DNA of 64,000 nt from an uncultured Gammaproteobacteria bacterium (GTDB taxonomy: Bacteria > Pseudomonadota > Gammaproteobacteria > Eutrophobiales > Eutrophobiaceae), in NCBI GenBank assembly GCA_958295485.1, contig OY282354.1:3248042-3312041 (forward strand), written 5' to 3'. The notes under the pieces were generated by a model. That model did no database searches. It was not told the origin of the DNA and was given only the letters and a program-made list of their open reading frames with translations. Shown here in pieces: positions 17,300-26,930 of this stretch. Positions within the stretch are counted from its first letter, which is position 1. The number at the start of each line of letters is the position of its first letter. The position numbers were made by a program, and so were the translations under genes.

Positions 17300-18301
17300 A
17301 TGGCTTCCATTACAGATACTGCCCGGATTTCACTTGACATTCAATGTTTGACAATTGAACCGACACGCTACGTCCCTGATTTGAAAGAGGACGTCTGCGC
17401 GGGTTTATTAAATCGGCCCCGCTCCCTGCCTCCCAAGTACTTCTACGATGCAAGGGGTTCGGAATTATTCAACCGGATTTGCGATACCCCGGAATATTAT
17501 CCGACCCGCACTGAAGATGCCTTGTTGCAACAGGCCGGTTCGGCCATTATTTCGCAAACCCGACCCGATTACATTATTGAATTAGGCAGCGGGAACTCAA
17601 ATAAAACGAAAAAATTATTCAATGCATGTGAACAGCAAACACACGTTTGCGCCTATGCGCCATTCGATATTTGCAGACCGGTACTGGAAGCGGCTGCCGG
17701 CGAACTGAAAGAAAATTACCGGTGGCTTGAGGTCGAGCCGCTGCTTGGCGATTATCATGCCGGTCTGGGAAATCTGCCCCGCTACGATGGCGTAAAGCTG
17801 TATTTGTTCCTGGGCAGCAACATCGGTAATTTTATCCCCAAAGATGCGCGGGCTTTTATCAGCGAAATAAAAGACCAGATGAAACCAGGCGATTACTTGT
17901 TGCTGGGAGCTGACAGGATAAAACCCCCTTCGGTATTGAATGCCGCCTATAATGATTCACAAGGCGTTACCGCCCTGTTCAACCTGAATGTATTGCGGGT
18001 ATTGAATCGTGAATTGGAAGCTGACTTCCATATCGACAATTTCACCCATGAAGCCATTTACAATGAGAGACTGAACAGGATTGAAATGTACCTGGCATCC
18101 AAAACGCCGCAGGAGGTCGCCATTGACAAAATCAATGAGAAGATAAGGTTGGAAATGGGCGAGAAGATACTGACTGAGCTGAGTTATAAATTCCATCCCG
18201 ATGAACTGGAAGCGATGTTTTCAGATCTTGGGTTCAATATCATTCAACATTTTGAACCGGATAATCGATATTTTTCATTGGTATTGGCGCGGTTGAAATA
18301 A
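17300..18301 (+). CDS. egtD: L-histidine N-alpha-methyltransferase EgtD
   Basis: 333 residues from the ATG at 17300. EgtD transfers three methyl groups from S-adenosylmethionine to histidine, giving hercynine, the first step of ergothioneine synthesis. Family marks: N-terminal PPKYFYDARGSELFNRIC, SAM loop ELGSGNSNKTKKL, the LFLGSNIGNF stretch, and ELSYKF near the C-terminus with the Glu and Ser that contact histidine in the family. The usual partner EgtB (sulfoxide synthase) is not adjacent; the flanking genes are a TPR protein and mltF. Start is supported by family length (about 320-330); upstream in-frame codons overlap the divergent TPR gene and are not family-like. Confidence 0.93.
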   Translation: MASITDTARISLDIQCLTIEPTRYVPDLKEDVCAGLLNRPRSLPPKYFYDARGSELFNRICDTPEYYPTRTEDALLQQAGSAIISQTRPDYIIELGSGNSNKTKKLFNACEQQTHVCAYAPFDICRPVLEAAAGELKENYRWLEVEPLLGDYHAGLGNLPRYDGVKLYLFLGSNIGNFIPKDARAFISEIKDQMKPGDYLLLGADRIKPPSVLNAAYNDSQGVTALFNLNVLRVLNRELEADFHIDNFTHEAIYNERLNRIEMYLASKTPQEVAIDKINEKIRLEMGEKILTELSYKFHPDELEAMFSDLGFNIIQHFEPDNRYFSLVLARLK

Positions 18302-18344
18302 ATCACGGCCACGGAGGGCACAGAAACCGCAAAGTTAATTCGCT

Positions 18345-19790
18345 TTGAATATGCCTCACTACAAGACTTTCCCGGCAAATCGGACAACCGGGGCAATCAT
18401 TGCCCTGGCCTGTTGTGTGTTTGTACAGGGCTGCGCTGAGAAAAGGTCTCACATTGAAGAAATCAAAGACCGCAACCTGTTGCGCGTCGTTACCCGCGCC
18501 GGCCCGACTACCTATTACCGCGATAAAGACGGAGAAACCGGGCTTGAATACAAACTGGTCAGTTTGTTTTCAGCCAGGTTGGGCGTTGATTTTGAGTTTA
18601 TCATCGCCGGCAACGTCACGGAAATTATTGATTATCTGACCTCGGGAAAGGCGGATATCGCCGCCGCCGGATTGACAAGGAGCTTCCGTTTAGACGACCC
18701 GCTGGATTACGGGCCGGGGTATCAATGGGTAACCAAACAAGTTATTTACAGGAACGGGGATAAACGCCCAACCTCATTGGACGATATTCATCCTTACCAG
18801 CTGCACCTTGCCGATGGCGCTTTTGACGAGGCGGAACTGGCCCGGTTGAAGGAGGCGCATCCTGCCCTGTCCTGGGCCATACATGACGATAAAAATAACC
18901 ACGATTTACTGGGGATGATTGAAGATGGGGAAATTCTCTACGGGGTGGCCTATTCCAACGAACTTGCCTACTCGCGTTTGCTCAACCCGGAGGTTCGGGC
19001 CGCTTTCAGCCTGACCCCGCCCCACCCCCTGGGCTGGGCCGTCAAAAAAAATCCGGATGACCATTCCCTCATCAAGTCAATCAGGCAGTTCCATGATGAA
19101 ATAAACAACAATGACCAATTGGCCGGGTTGATAGAACAAATTTATGGGCCTGTTGAATTTTTTGATTATGTCGACTCCCGGAAATTCATAGACCGGTATC
19201 ATGAAAGACTGCCGGATTTGAAACCCTGCTTCAAGGATGCCGCGATTGAATTCGATTTCGATTGGCGCTTGCTTGCCGCAACCAGTTACCAGGAATCTCA
19301 TTGGGACAAAGAAGCGCGCTCGGCAACCGGCGTCAGGGGCCTGATGATGCTGACGCGAAGCACGGCCAAACAGGTGGGCATCACCAATCGGCTTGACCCG
19401 GAGCAGAGTATCCGGGGGGGAGCTAAATACCTGGCGGGCTTAATGGATAAAATACCGGAAAGGATAGACGAACCCGACCATACCTGGCTTGCTTTGGCGG
19501 CATATAACGTCGGCTTTGGACACCTTGAGGACGCCAGGATACTCACGCAAAGAAACGGCGGCAACCCCGACGCCTGGGCGGACGTGAAAAACTACCTGCC
19601 CCTGTTGAGCAAAGAGAAATGGCACAAACAGACAAAACACGGATACGCCCGGGGGCATGAACCCGTCAAGTTCGTGGAAAACATCCGCAAGTACTACACG
19701 GTGTTGGTGCAGCTGACGCACGAAAACGTGGAACCAACGCCAACCCCGAGATTGGTGGAGCATGAAATCATAAACTCCCCCGTGCTATAA
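18345..19790 (+). CDS. mltF: Membrane-bound lytic murein transglycosylase F
   Basis: 481 residues. Lipoprotein signal with lipobox VQGC (Cys at ~30). Residues ~40-265 form a periplasmic solute-binding-like (SBP_bac_3) domain (LLRVVTRAGPTTYYRDKDG); ~285-440 is a lysozyme-like SLT domain with the catalytic Glu in TSYQESHWD, then GLMMLTRSTAKQVGI and AAYNVGFGHLEDA. It cleaves peptidoglycan glycan strands forming 1,6-anhydro ends at the outer membrane. Length is close to E. coli MltF (518), slightly shorter at the C-terminus. 43 bp after egtD on the same strand. Confidence 0.94.
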   Translation: MNMPHYKTFPANRTTGAIIALACCVFVQGCAEKRSHIEEIKDRNLLRVVTRAGPTTYYRDKDGETGLEYKLVSLFSARLGVDFEFIIAGNVTEIIDYLTSGKADIAAAGLTRSFRLDDPLDYGPGYQWVTKQVIYRNGDKRPTSLDDIHPYQLHLADGAFDEAELARLKEAHPALSWAIHDDKNNHDLLGMIEDGEILYGVAYSNELAYSRLLNPEVRAAFSLTPPHPLGWAVKKNPDDHSLIKSIRQFHDEINNNDQLAGLIEQIYGPVEFFDYVDSRKFIDRYHERLPDLKPCFKDAAIEFDFDWRLLAATSYQESHWDKEARSATGVRGLMMLTRSTAKQVGITNRLDPEQSIRGGAKYLAGLMDKIPERIDEPDHTWLALAAYNVGFGHLEDARILTQRNGGNPDAWADVKNYLPLLSKEKWHKQTKHGYARGHEPVKFVENIRKYYTVLVQLTHENVEPTPTPRLVEHEIINSPVL

Positions 19791-19820
19791 ACTGCAAGTT
19801 TGAAGGGTGAAGCAGAAAGT

Positions 19821-19966
19821 GGGCAGGTAGGCGGTGGCCCTGGCCCGGCTGTAAGAAAAAAGTGGTTGAATGTGTCTGTTTGTGTTAGACTGTGTATCGT
19901 CAGCACTTGGGAATCGGGGCAGCCCGACCTACTCAATAAATATTATTCCATGGAGGTTAATCGCAT
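19821..19966 (+). repeat. Conserved leader block, copy 2 (also at 4232-4376)
   Basis: Nearly identical to the leader of the first coiled-coil gene, including the GGAGG site 10 nt before the ATG at 19967. It begins 30 bp after the mltF stop codon. Confidence 0.8.
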
Positions 19967-20449
19967 ATGGAAACGACAATGAACCCCGGTGGCATCATTG
20001 CCCGAAACGAGTCCGAGGAAACGATAACGAAACCCCGCGCCGTGGCTACAGTCCCTGAACACCAACACGAGGAGCTGGTTCATCGCAGCGAATTCCGGTT
20101 ACTGCTCTGGATAGGCGCGTTTGTCGTGATTACCATTTCAGGCGGCTTCACGTTTTTATACACGGGGCAGAGAGACTTGCACGCGGGGCTGGCGGACATA
20201 CGCGTCGAGATGGCAAATATGCGCGTTGCGATGGAACGGGAGCACGCCGATATACGCGTTACCATGAAACAGGAGCTCGCCAATATACGCGTTGAGATGA
20301 AACAGGAGCTCGCCAATATACGCGTTGAGATGAAAGAGGAACTCGCCAATATACGCGTTACAATGGAACAGGAGCATGCTGATATACGTTCCGAGATTGC
20401 GGGTCTGAGCGAGCGGGTCGCGCGGGTCGAAACGGTCTTGAGCAAATGA
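19967..20449 (+). CDS. Small membrane-anchored hendecad coiled-coil protein, copy 2
   Basis: 160 residues, paralogue of 4377-4772. The first ~65 residues are almost identical (same transmembrane segment). The coiled coil then has a seven-residue insertion (RDLHAGL) and five full 11-residue units ([55 protein letters not shown]) where copy 1 has three, accounting exactly for the 29-residue length difference. At DNA level the units are 33-bp tandem repeats. Its stop overlaps the msrB start by 4 nt (ATGA), so the two are probably translated together. Role unknown. Confidence 0.75.
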   Translation: METTMNPGGIIARNESEETITKPRAVATVPEHQHEELVHRSEFRLLLWIGAFVVITISGGFTFLYTGQRDLHAGLADIRVEMANMRVAMEREHADIRVTMKQELANIRVEMKQELANIRVEMKEELANIRVTMEQEHADIRSEIAGLSERVARVETVLSK

Positions 20450-20844
20450 GTAAAGTTCAGAAAACTGAAGATGAATGGCGGCGGGAGTTGACGCCGGAGC
20501 AATACGAGGTGTGCCGGGAGAAGGGGACGGAGCGGCCTTTCAGCGGGAAATATAATGATTGCAAGGATACGGGCACGTACCGATGCGCTTGTTGCGGTCA
20601 AACCCTGTTCAGTTCTGAGACGAAGTTCGATTCCGGTACGGGTTGGCCGAGTTTTTATGCGCCTGAGGATGAGACCGGCATTAAAACTGAAACTGACAGG
20701 AGTTATGGCATGGCTCGCACGGAAGCGCTGTGCAGCGCCTGCGGCGCCCATCTCGGCCATGTGTTTCCCGACGGCCCGAAACCGACCGGTTTGCGCTACT
20801 GCATCAATTCGGTATCGCTTGACCTGGACAGAGACGATTCCTGA
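20446..20844 (+). CDS. msrB: Peptide-methionine (R)-S-oxide reductase MsrB
   Basis: 132 residues, usual MsrB length. It reduces methionine-R-sulfoxide in proteins with thioredoxin as reductant. Two zinc-binding CxxC pairs (RCACCGQ and LCSACGAH), substrate pocket segment [20 protein letters not shown] and the catalytic Cys in RYCINSVSL are all present. No signal peptide, so cytoplasmic. Translationally coupled to the coiled-coil gene upstream; convergent with cysG 27 bp away. Confidence 0.96.
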   Translation: MSKVQKTEDEWRRELTPEQYEVCREKGTERPFSGKYNDCKDTGTYRCACCGQTLFSSETKFDSGTGWPSFYAPEDETGIKTETDRSYGMARTEALCSACGAHLGHVFPDGPKPTGLRYCINSVSLDLDRDDS

Positions 20845-20871
20845 AGGCAGGTAGGGGGCGGGAACCACTGG

Positions 20872-22263
20872 CTAAGTGGGGCCGGCGTACCAGGAGAGTT
20901 TTTCGTGCAGTTTTACTACGTTGCCGATGATGATCATCGATGGGGGTTTGATCTGCCTGGTGGAGACGATTTCCGCCAGGGTGTCCACAGTCCCCGTGTG
21001 GACTTTCTGCCCCGGCGTCGTGCCTTGTTGAATAATGGCGGCGGGGGTGTCTGCCCGCATGCCTTGTTCGAGCAGGTTGCGGCGCAGTACGTCGATGCCC
21101 TTGACGCCCATGTAAATTGCAATGGTCTGCTTTGGCTGGATTAAGGCCGGCCAGTTGAAATCCAGCCTGCCGTCTTTCAGGTGGCCGGTGACGAATACGC
21201 AGGACTGGGCATGATCGCGGTGAGTAAGCGGTATGCCTGCATAGGAGGCGCAACCGGATGCGGCCGTGATGCCGGGCACTACCTGGAACGGGATGCCGGA
21301 CGCCGCCAATTCTTCGATTTCCTCACCGCCCCGGCCAAAAATGAACGGGTCGCCGCCTTTCAGGCGCAACACGCGTTTTCCCTGTTTGGCCAGGGTGATT
21401 AGCAACTCATTGAGCTCGGCCTGTGGCGCCGTATGACTGTCCCGTTGTTTACCTACGTATATCTTCTCCGCCTCTTTTCTGACCAGGGCGACAACGGCGG
21501 GGGCAACCAGCCGGTCGTACAACACTACGTCGGCCTGCTGCATCAAACGCAATGCGCGGAACGTCAACAAATCGGGGTCGCCGGGGCCGCCGCCCACAAG
21601 GTAGACCTCGCCTGTTTTTCGCCCCGGCACCGATTCTTTCGTCAACTCGCGTTCCAGGGCGTTCAGCGCGGCGGTTTCCCGCCCGGCAAACAGCATTTCG
21701 GCAACGGGTCCCTGCAGGGTATCTTCCCAAAACCGGCGGCGTTCGCCCACGTCGGGGAAGCGGGTCTTTACCCGCGCCCGGAAGTCGCGCATCACCTCTG
21801 CCAGCCGGCCGTAGGCCGCCGGTATCAGCGTTTCCAGTTTTGCCCGTAATAACCGGGCCAATACAGGGGATGCGCCGCCCGTGGAGACGGCTACCTGCAC
21901 CGGGTCCCGGTTGATAATTGAAGGCATGATAAAACTGCATAGTTCCGGGTTATCGACCACGTTGACCGGGATGTTTTTGCCCTTGGCAATTTCGGAAACC
22001 TGTTTATTCACCTGTTCATTGTCCGTTGCCGCGATAACGAGGGCGTAATCAGAGATATCCTCCGGCAGAAACTCCCGCGCCTCGTGTCGTATCCTGCCTT
22101 CTTCACGCAGGGCTGATATTTCGGCGACTGCGGCGGGCGCGATGACCAGCACTTCGGCGTTCGACTCGAGTAGTTGCCGCGCCTTGCCGGCGGCTACGCT
22201 GCCACCGCCGACGACAAGACAGCGCCGGCCGGTTAAATTGAGAAAAATCGGGAAGAATCCCAT
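20872..22263 (-). CDS. cysG: Siroheme synthase CysG (trifunctional)
   Basis: 463 residues. N-terminal NAD-binding precorrin-2 dehydrogenase/ferrochelatase half (VVGGGSVAAGKARQLL, residues ~15-30; ~1-200) and C-terminal uroporphyrinogen-III methyltransferase half (VYLVGGGPGDPDLLTFRALR near 216-236; LKGGDPFIFGRGGEE; GITAASGCASYAGIPLTHRD). It makes siroheme for sulfite/nitrite reductases from uroporphyrinogen III. Full length (E. coli 457). Followed on the same strand (convergent to msrB) by no partner; dcd lies 82 bp upstream. Confidence 0.97.
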   Translation of the reverse strand: MGFFPIFLNLTGRRCLVVGGGSVAAGKARQLLESNAEVLVIAPAAVAEISALREEGRIRHEAREFLPEDISDYALVIAATDNEQVNKQVSEIAKGKNIPVNVVDNPELCSFIMPSIINRDPVQVAVSTGGASPVLARLLRAKLETLIPAAYGRLAEVMRDFRARVKTRFPDVGERRRFWEDTLQGPVAEMLFAGRETAALNALERELTKESVPGRKTGEVYLVGGGPGDPDLLTFRALRLMQQADVVLYDRLVAPAVVALVRKEAEKIYVGKQRDSHTAPQAELNELLITLAKQGKRVLRLKGGDPFIFGRGGEEIEELAASGIPFQVVPGITAASGCASYAGIPLTHRDHAQSCVFVTGHLKDGRLDFNWPALIQPKQTIAIYMGVKGIDVLRRNLLEQGMRADTPAAIIQQGTTPGQKVHTGTVDTLAEIVSTRQIKPPSMIIIGNVVKLHEKLSWYAGPT

Positions 22264-22345
22264 GGCTCAGGACCGGCGCGGGGGCTTGCCCCCGGGGGGG
22301 GTGAAATCGGGTCGGTTCATCTTTCCGCGGCGCCGGCTCCCGGGG

Positions 22346-22912
22346 TCAAGTCTTGGGCAGGGTTACCCCGGTCTGTCCCTGGTATTTCCCTTTCTTATCC
22401 TTATAGGATGTCTCACATTCCTCATCGGATTCCAAAAAGATCACTTGGGCGACGCCTTCATTGGCGTAGATCTTTGCCGGTAGTGGCGTGGTGTTGGAGA
22501 ATTCCAGGGTGACGTGGCCTTCCCATTCCGGCTCCAGGGGCGTTACATTGACGATGATGCCGCAACGGGCATAAGTGGATTTGCCCAGGCATATCGTCAA
22601 TACGTTGCGGGGCACCTTGAAATATTCAACGGTGCTGGCCAGGGCAAAGGAGTTGGGCGGAATGATGCAGACATCCCCCTTGAAATCCACAAAGCTGTTT
22701 TCATCGAAGTTCTTGGGGTCCACGACAGCGGAATTGATGTTGGTGAAGATCTTGAACTCGTTCGAGCAACGAATGTCATAGCCGTAACTGGACGTGCCAT
22801 AAGAAATCAGCCGCTCGGAACCGTTCCGTTTGATCTGCCCCGGCTCGAAGGGACTGATCAAGTCCTCGGTTTCCGCCATCAGGCGGATCCATTTATCACT
22901 CTTTACCGGCAT
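22346..22912 (-). CDS. dcd: dCTP deaminase
   Basis: 188 residues. Converts dCTP to dUTP, the main route to dUMP for thymidylate synthesis in enterobacteria and relatives (thyA is at 51758-52552). Signature [20 protein letters not shown] contains the catalytic region, with the general-base Glu in [16 protein letters not shown] following. Slightly shorter than E. coli Dcd (193). 77 bp downstream of apbC on the same strand; a C-rich palindrome (CCCCTTGATCCCCCCTTGCGGGAGGGAGGGG) sits in that gap at about 22928-22960. Confidence 0.96.
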   Translation of the reverse strand: MPVKSDKWIRLMAETEDLISPFEPGQIKRNGSERLISYGTSSYGYDIRCSNEFKIFTNINSAVVDPKNFDENSFVDFKGDVCIIPPNSFALASTVEYFKVPRNVLTICLGKSTYARCGIIVNVTPLEPEWEGHVTLEFSNTTPLPAKIYANEGVAQVIFLESDEECETSYKDKKGKYQGQTGVTLPKT

Positions 22913-22989
22913 TCACGCATTCCCTGACCCCCCTTGATCCCCCCTTGCGGGAGGGAGGGGAATTGATACCTGTTGCCCGATACCGGCAT

Positions 22990-24081
22990 TCACGCATTCT
23001 CCACGACGATTTTCGGAAACTTGCTGCTGTAATCTTTCGCTCGCAGGGATAATTTCGCCGCGGCTTTGCGGGCAATGGCCCGGTAGGTGGCGGCCAGCGG
23101 CGAGTCCGGTTGCATCGCCACCGTCGGACGCCCGTTATCCACCCCTTCGCGGATGCTGATATCCAATGGCAATGAACCCAGCAAATCGACTTCGTATTGC
23201 TCAGCCATCTGCCGCCCGCCGCCGGCGCCGAATATGTGTTCTTCATGGCCACACTCACTGCAAATGTGGGTGCTCATGTTTTCCACGATGCCCAGCACCG
23301 GAACTTCTACCTTCTCAAACATTTTCAATCCCTTGCGCGCGTCCAACAGGGCGATATCCTGGGGGGTCGTAACGATGATCGCCCCGGAAACCGGGATCTT
23401 CTGGCACAGGGTCAATTGAATATCGCCGGTGCCCGGCGGTAAATCCATGATCAGGTAATCCAATTCCGACCAATTGGTATCGCCAAGCAATTGTTCCAAT
23501 GCAGACGTCACCATAGGCCCTCGCCATATCATCGGGGTTTCCTCATTGACAAGGTAGCCGATGGACATGGATTGCAGCTTGAAACTGACGTTCGGTTCGA
23601 TGGATTTACCGTCGGGACTTTCCGGCTTGGCATGACAACCTAACATGCGGGGCTGGCTGGGGCCGTAAATATCTGCATCTAATATGCCCACTTTCGCCCC
23701 TTCCGCCTGCAGGGCCAGGGCAAGATTGACGGCAGTGGTCGACTTGCCCACGCCGCCCTTGCCGGAAGCAACCGCAATCGTGTTTTTGACGTTATCCATG
23801 GTTTTTACGCCCCGTTGCACCGCATGGGCCTCAATACTCGCGTCGGTCTCCAGCTCAACTGCCTTGATTCCTGGAATTCGCTGCAATCGATCGGTGATGT
23901 TTTCCCGCAGCGCATCGACGTAACCGCTCGCCGGATAGCCCATCCGCAGGAAAATTTTGATATGATCTCCGTCAATTCGTATGTCTTTGACCATGCCGGC
24001 AGAAATGAGATCTTGTTCCAGGTTGATATCCTGCACTTCGGCCAGCGCCATTTCGATTGTTTCACGACTTGTTTTCAACAT
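22990..24081 (-). CDS. apbC: Iron-sulfur cluster carrier ATPase ApbC (Mrp/NBP35 family)
   Basis: 363 residues. N-terminal MIP18/DUF59-like domain (~1-85), then a deviant Walker A ATPase: ASGKGGVGKSTTAVNLA near 106-122, DADIYGPSQPRMLG, and MDLPPGTGDIQLTL. A CxxC (HICSECGHE) near residue 281 is the usual cluster-binding pair. It carries Fe-S clusters to apoproteins in the cytosol. Divergent from metG with ~100 bp between. Confidence 0.95.
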   Translation of the reverse strand: MLKTSRETIEMALAEVQDINLEQDLISAGMVKDIRIDGDHIKIFLRMGYPASGYVDALRENITDRLQRIPGIKAVELETDASIEAHAVQRGVKTMDNVKNTIAVASGKGGVGKSTTAVNLALALQAEGAKVGILDADIYGPSQPRMLGCHAKPESPDGKSIEPNVSFKLQSMSIGYLVNEETPMIWRGPMVTSALEQLLGDTNWSELDYLIMDLPPGTGDIQLTLCQKIPVSGAIIVTTPQDIALLDARKGLKMFEKVEVPVLGIVENMSTHICSECGHEEHIFGAGGGRQMAEQYEVDLLGSLPLDISIREGVDNGRPTVAMQPDSPLAATYRAIARKAAAKLSLRAKDYSSKFPKIVVENA

Positions 24082-24180
24082 GTGATACTCGGCATGTAAG
24101 TTATAAAATGTGCATTTTACACGAATACATGAATTCTACATTGGCTGTTTTATTCGTTACAGGATAAGGAAGATATATTA

Positions 24181-25842
24181 ATGACAGGCGACCAACGCAA
24201 AATCTTCGTCACCAGCGCCCTGCCCTATGCGAACGGCTCGATTCATATCGGCCATTTGCTGGAAGCCATACAGACGGATATCTGGGTGCGTTTCCAGAAA
24301 ATACGCGGCCATGATTGCCTGTATCTCTGCGCCGACGACGCCCACGGCACGCCGATCATGTTAAGCGCCGAGCAGGAAGGCGTGACGCCGGAAACCTTGA
24401 TTGCCCGGGTGCACGCCGAGCACCAGCGGGATTATGCCGGGTTTGAAATTGGTTTCGACAATTTTTACACCACGCATTCCAGGGAAAATCGGGAATTCGC
24501 CGAAACGATTTACACCCGCCTGAACGAGAAGGGCTATATCAAGCGCCGCACCATCAAGCAATTCTACGACCCGGTTAAAGAAATGTTCCTGCCCGACAGG
24601 TTCATACGCGGCGAGTGCCCGTTTTGCCGCGCGCAGGAACAATATGGCGACAGCTGCGAGGCCTGTAATCGAACCTACGCGCCCACGGACCTGGTCAATC
24701 CCGTCTCGTCTGTTTCGGGCGCGACGCCGATTGAAAAGGAGTCCGAACACTATTTTTTCAACCTGCCCGAATTTGAATCCGTATTGCAGGACTGGATTCG
24801 GGCCGGGCGCCTGCAACCGGAAGTCGCCAACAAGCTGGATGAATGGTTCGAGGCCGGGTTGAAGGAATGGGACATCTCCCGCGATACGCCCTATTTCGGC
24901 TTTGAGATTCCCGGCGCGCCCGGCAAATATTTTTACGTGTGGGTCGATGCGCCCATGGGTTACTTCGCCAGTTTGAAGAACCTGCTGGACCGGGAGGGGC
25001 TGGACGTCGCCGCATTCATAGCCGCTGACAGCGCAGCTGAGATGTATCATTTCATCGGCAAAGACATCATGTATTTTCATACCCTGTTCTGGCCTGCCGT
25101 CCTGCACGGCAGCAATCATCGCATGCCCACGAACGTTTTCGTGCATGGTTTCCTGACCGTCGATGGGCAAAAGATGTCGAAATCACGGGGCACGTTCATC
25201 AATGCCCGCACCTACCTGGATCACCTGGACCCGGAATACCTGCGCTACTATTTCGCGGCGAAATCGGGCGGCGGCGTGGATGATATTGATTTAAATCTCA
25301 ATGACTTTCAGCAGCGGGTCAACGCGGACCTCGTCGGCAAGGTGGTCAACATAGCCAGCCGTTGCGCGGGCTTTATCAATAAACGTTTTGCCGGGCAACT
25401 TGGCGCGGTCGTGCATGATGAAGGACTGCTGGAAGAATTCGTTGCCGCCGGCGAGTCGATAGCCGCATCCTGTGAAGCCAGGGAATACGCCAAGGCCATG
25501 CGCGGGATCATGGCCCTGGCCGACCGGGCAAACCAGTACATAGACAGGCATAAACCCTGGGTCATCGCCAAGGAAGATGGCCGGGATGACGAGTTGCAAA
25601 ACATCTGCTCCACGGCTTTGAACCTCTTTCGCATACTCATCATCTACTTGAAACCCGTCCTGCCCGGCCTGGCGGAAAACTCTGAAGCGTTCCTGGACAT
25701 TCAGCCGCTCTCCTGGGATGACTTGTCAGCGCCGTTGCTCAACCACCGGATAAAGAAATTCAAACCACTTTTAGCCCGGGTGGAAAAGGACAAAATCGAC
25801 GCCGTAATTGAAGACAGCAAAGAAAACCTGCTTATCAACTAA
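24181..25842 (+). CDS. metG: Methionyl-tRNA synthetase, short form
   Basis: 553 residues. Class I synthetase: HIGH motif in [11 protein letters not shown] (~20-30), zinc-binding [17 protein letters not shown] (~145-161), KMSKS in [11 protein letters not shown] (~330-340), and an anticodon-binding helical domain to the end. Family proteins of the E. coli type are ~677 residues; this one stops after the anticodon-binding domain and lacks the C-terminal tRNA-binding (Trbp111-like) dimerisation domain. It is probably monomeric. First gene of a run with rnfA starting 5 bp after its stop. Confidence 0.96.
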   Translation: MTGDQRKIFVTSALPYANGSIHIGHLLEAIQTDIWVRFQKIRGHDCLYLCADDAHGTPIMLSAEQEGVTPETLIARVHAEHQRDYAGFEIGFDNFYTTHSRENREFAETIYTRLNEKGYIKRRTIKQFYDPVKEMFLPDRFIRGECPFCRAQEQYGDSCEACNRTYAPTDLVNPVSSVSGATPIEKESEHYFFNLPEFESVLQDWIRAGRLQPEVANKLDEWFEAGLKEWDISRDTPYFGFEIPGAPGKYFYVWVDAPMGYFASLKNLLDREGLDVAAFIAADSAAEMYHFIGKDIMYFHTLFWPAVLHGSNHRMPTNVFVHGFLTVDGQKMSKSRGTFINARTYLDHLDPEYLRYYFAAKSGGGVDDIDLNLNDFQQRVNADLVGKVVNIASRCAGFINKRFAGQLGAVVHDEGLLEEFVAAGESIAASCEAREYAKAMRGIMALADRANQYIDRHKPWVIAKEDGRDDELQNICSTALNLFRILIIYLKPVLPGLAENSEAFLDIQPLSWDDLSAPLLNHRIKKFKPLLARVEKDKIDAVIEDSKENLLIN

Positions 25843-25847
25843 CCTCC

Positions 25848-26420
25848 ATGTCTGAGTTATTGCTCATTTTCCTGGCGGCCGGCCTGGCCAACAACGTCGT
25901 TGTCGACTACCTGTTAGGTGTCAGCCCCCTTATGGCGGCCGCGGAAAAAATTGAAATCGCAATCGATATGGCGCTGGCCGTCACTTACGTATTAACTGTC
26001 GTTGCGTTCATAACCTGTCTGCTGGACTTATTGATCATTTCAACTTTTCAACTCGAAGCCTACAGGTTGGTCATTTTAGTCATGACCGTTACAGGTACCT
26101 GCTTATTATCTAAAAAGACGCTAAGCCATATTTCTCCCGGCTTGTCCGACAGGACCGGCAGGTTCTATCCGCTTTTCATGTTGAACTGTACTTTGTTGGG
26201 CGTGACACTGATTAACGTCCAACAGGAAAACGGCCTGTTCGGTTCAATATTTTTCGGCTTAGGCGCCGGCGCCGGTTTCGCCCTGATATTGCTTGGTTTC
26301 ACCACTATTAACGCGCGACTGTCGGGCTCTGATTTGCCCGCGTCGTTCAAGGGCTTGTCGATACAGATGATTACCCTGGGAATTATCTCGATGGCTTTTT
26401 CCGGCTTTCCCGGTCTTTAA
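25848..26420 (+). CDS. rnfA: RnfA/RsxA membrane subunit, divergent
   Basis: 190 residues, about six membrane spans. Rnf is an inner-membrane complex that moves electrons between NADH and ferredoxin (or reduces SoxR) coupled to ion transport. Family alignment points: LANNVVVDYLLGVSPLM near 13-29 (usually NN.VL...LG.CP) and PLFMLNCTLLGVTLINV (usually NC.VLGVA). The first cysteine, normally in LGLCPF, is Ser26 here; the second Cys is kept. In the Rnf/Nqr family these cysteines, with two from RnfE/NqrD, hold an Fe-S cluster in the membrane. Rest of the protein is more diverged than the other Rnf subunits here. Confidence 0.85.
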   Translation: MSELLLIFLAAGLANNVVVDYLLGVSPLMAAAEKIEIAIDMALAVTYVLTVVAFITCLLDLLIISTFQLEAYRLVILVMTVTGTCLLSKKTLSHISPGLSDRTGRFYPLFMLNCTLLGVTLINVQQENGLFGSIFFGLGAGAGFALILLGFTTINARLSGSDLPASFKGLSIQMITLGIISMAFSGFPGL

Positions 26421-26423
26421 CCC

Positions 26424-26930
26424 GTGTTCGAGATTATTGCGGTCAGCTTTGTCCTTTATTCGCTGGCATTGGCGGCGGCCTGGCTTTCATCATCCCCTGG
26501 AACAGGTATCGACAATGCGGCTGAGCAGGAAAAAAAGATCATCGAGATAGATGCCCTGCTCCCGCAGACGCAATGTGGCGATTGCGGTTATCCGGGCTGC
26601 CGGCCTTACGCCAAGGCTATCGTCGAGCGAGGCTCCCCCATCGACCTGTGCCCGCCCGGTGGCGCCGTCACCGTCAGGAAACTGGAAAAATTGCTGGGAA
26701 GATCGTCTTACCATCACGATCTTGCGCCGCTGCCCGAAAATACCATCGCGGCAATCGATGAGGAGACCTGTATCGGTTGCGTGAAGTGCATCGTGGCTTG
26801 TCCCGTCGATGCCATCATCGGCAGCGCCCGGCAACTGCATGTAGTCATCCCGGAATACTGCACGGGCTGCGAGTTATGCCTCCCCCCCTGCCCCGTGGAC
26901 TGTATTTCAATGATCCCGTCCAGGCCATGA
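26424..26930 (+). CDS. rnfB: RnfB/RsxB ferredoxin-like subunit
   Basis: 168 residues from a GTG start 3 bp after the rnfA stop. N-terminal membrane anchor (~1-22), a [4Fe-4S] domain with [16 protein letters not shown] and a later Cys in PIDLCPPGG, then two ferredoxin motifs, [14 protein letters not shown] and [14 protein letters not shown]. It relays electrons between RnfC and the membrane subunits. Slightly shorter than E. coli RsxB (192). Its stop overlaps the rnfC ATG by 4 nt. Confidence 0.95.
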   Translation: MFEIIAVSFVLYSLALAAAWLSSSPGTGIDNAAEQEKKIIEIDALLPQTQCGDCGYPGCRPYAKAIVERGSPIDLCPPGGAVTVRKLEKLLGRSSYHHDLAPLPENTIAAIDEETCIGCVKCIVACPVDAIIGSARQLHVVIPEYCTGCELCLPPCPVDCISMIPSRP

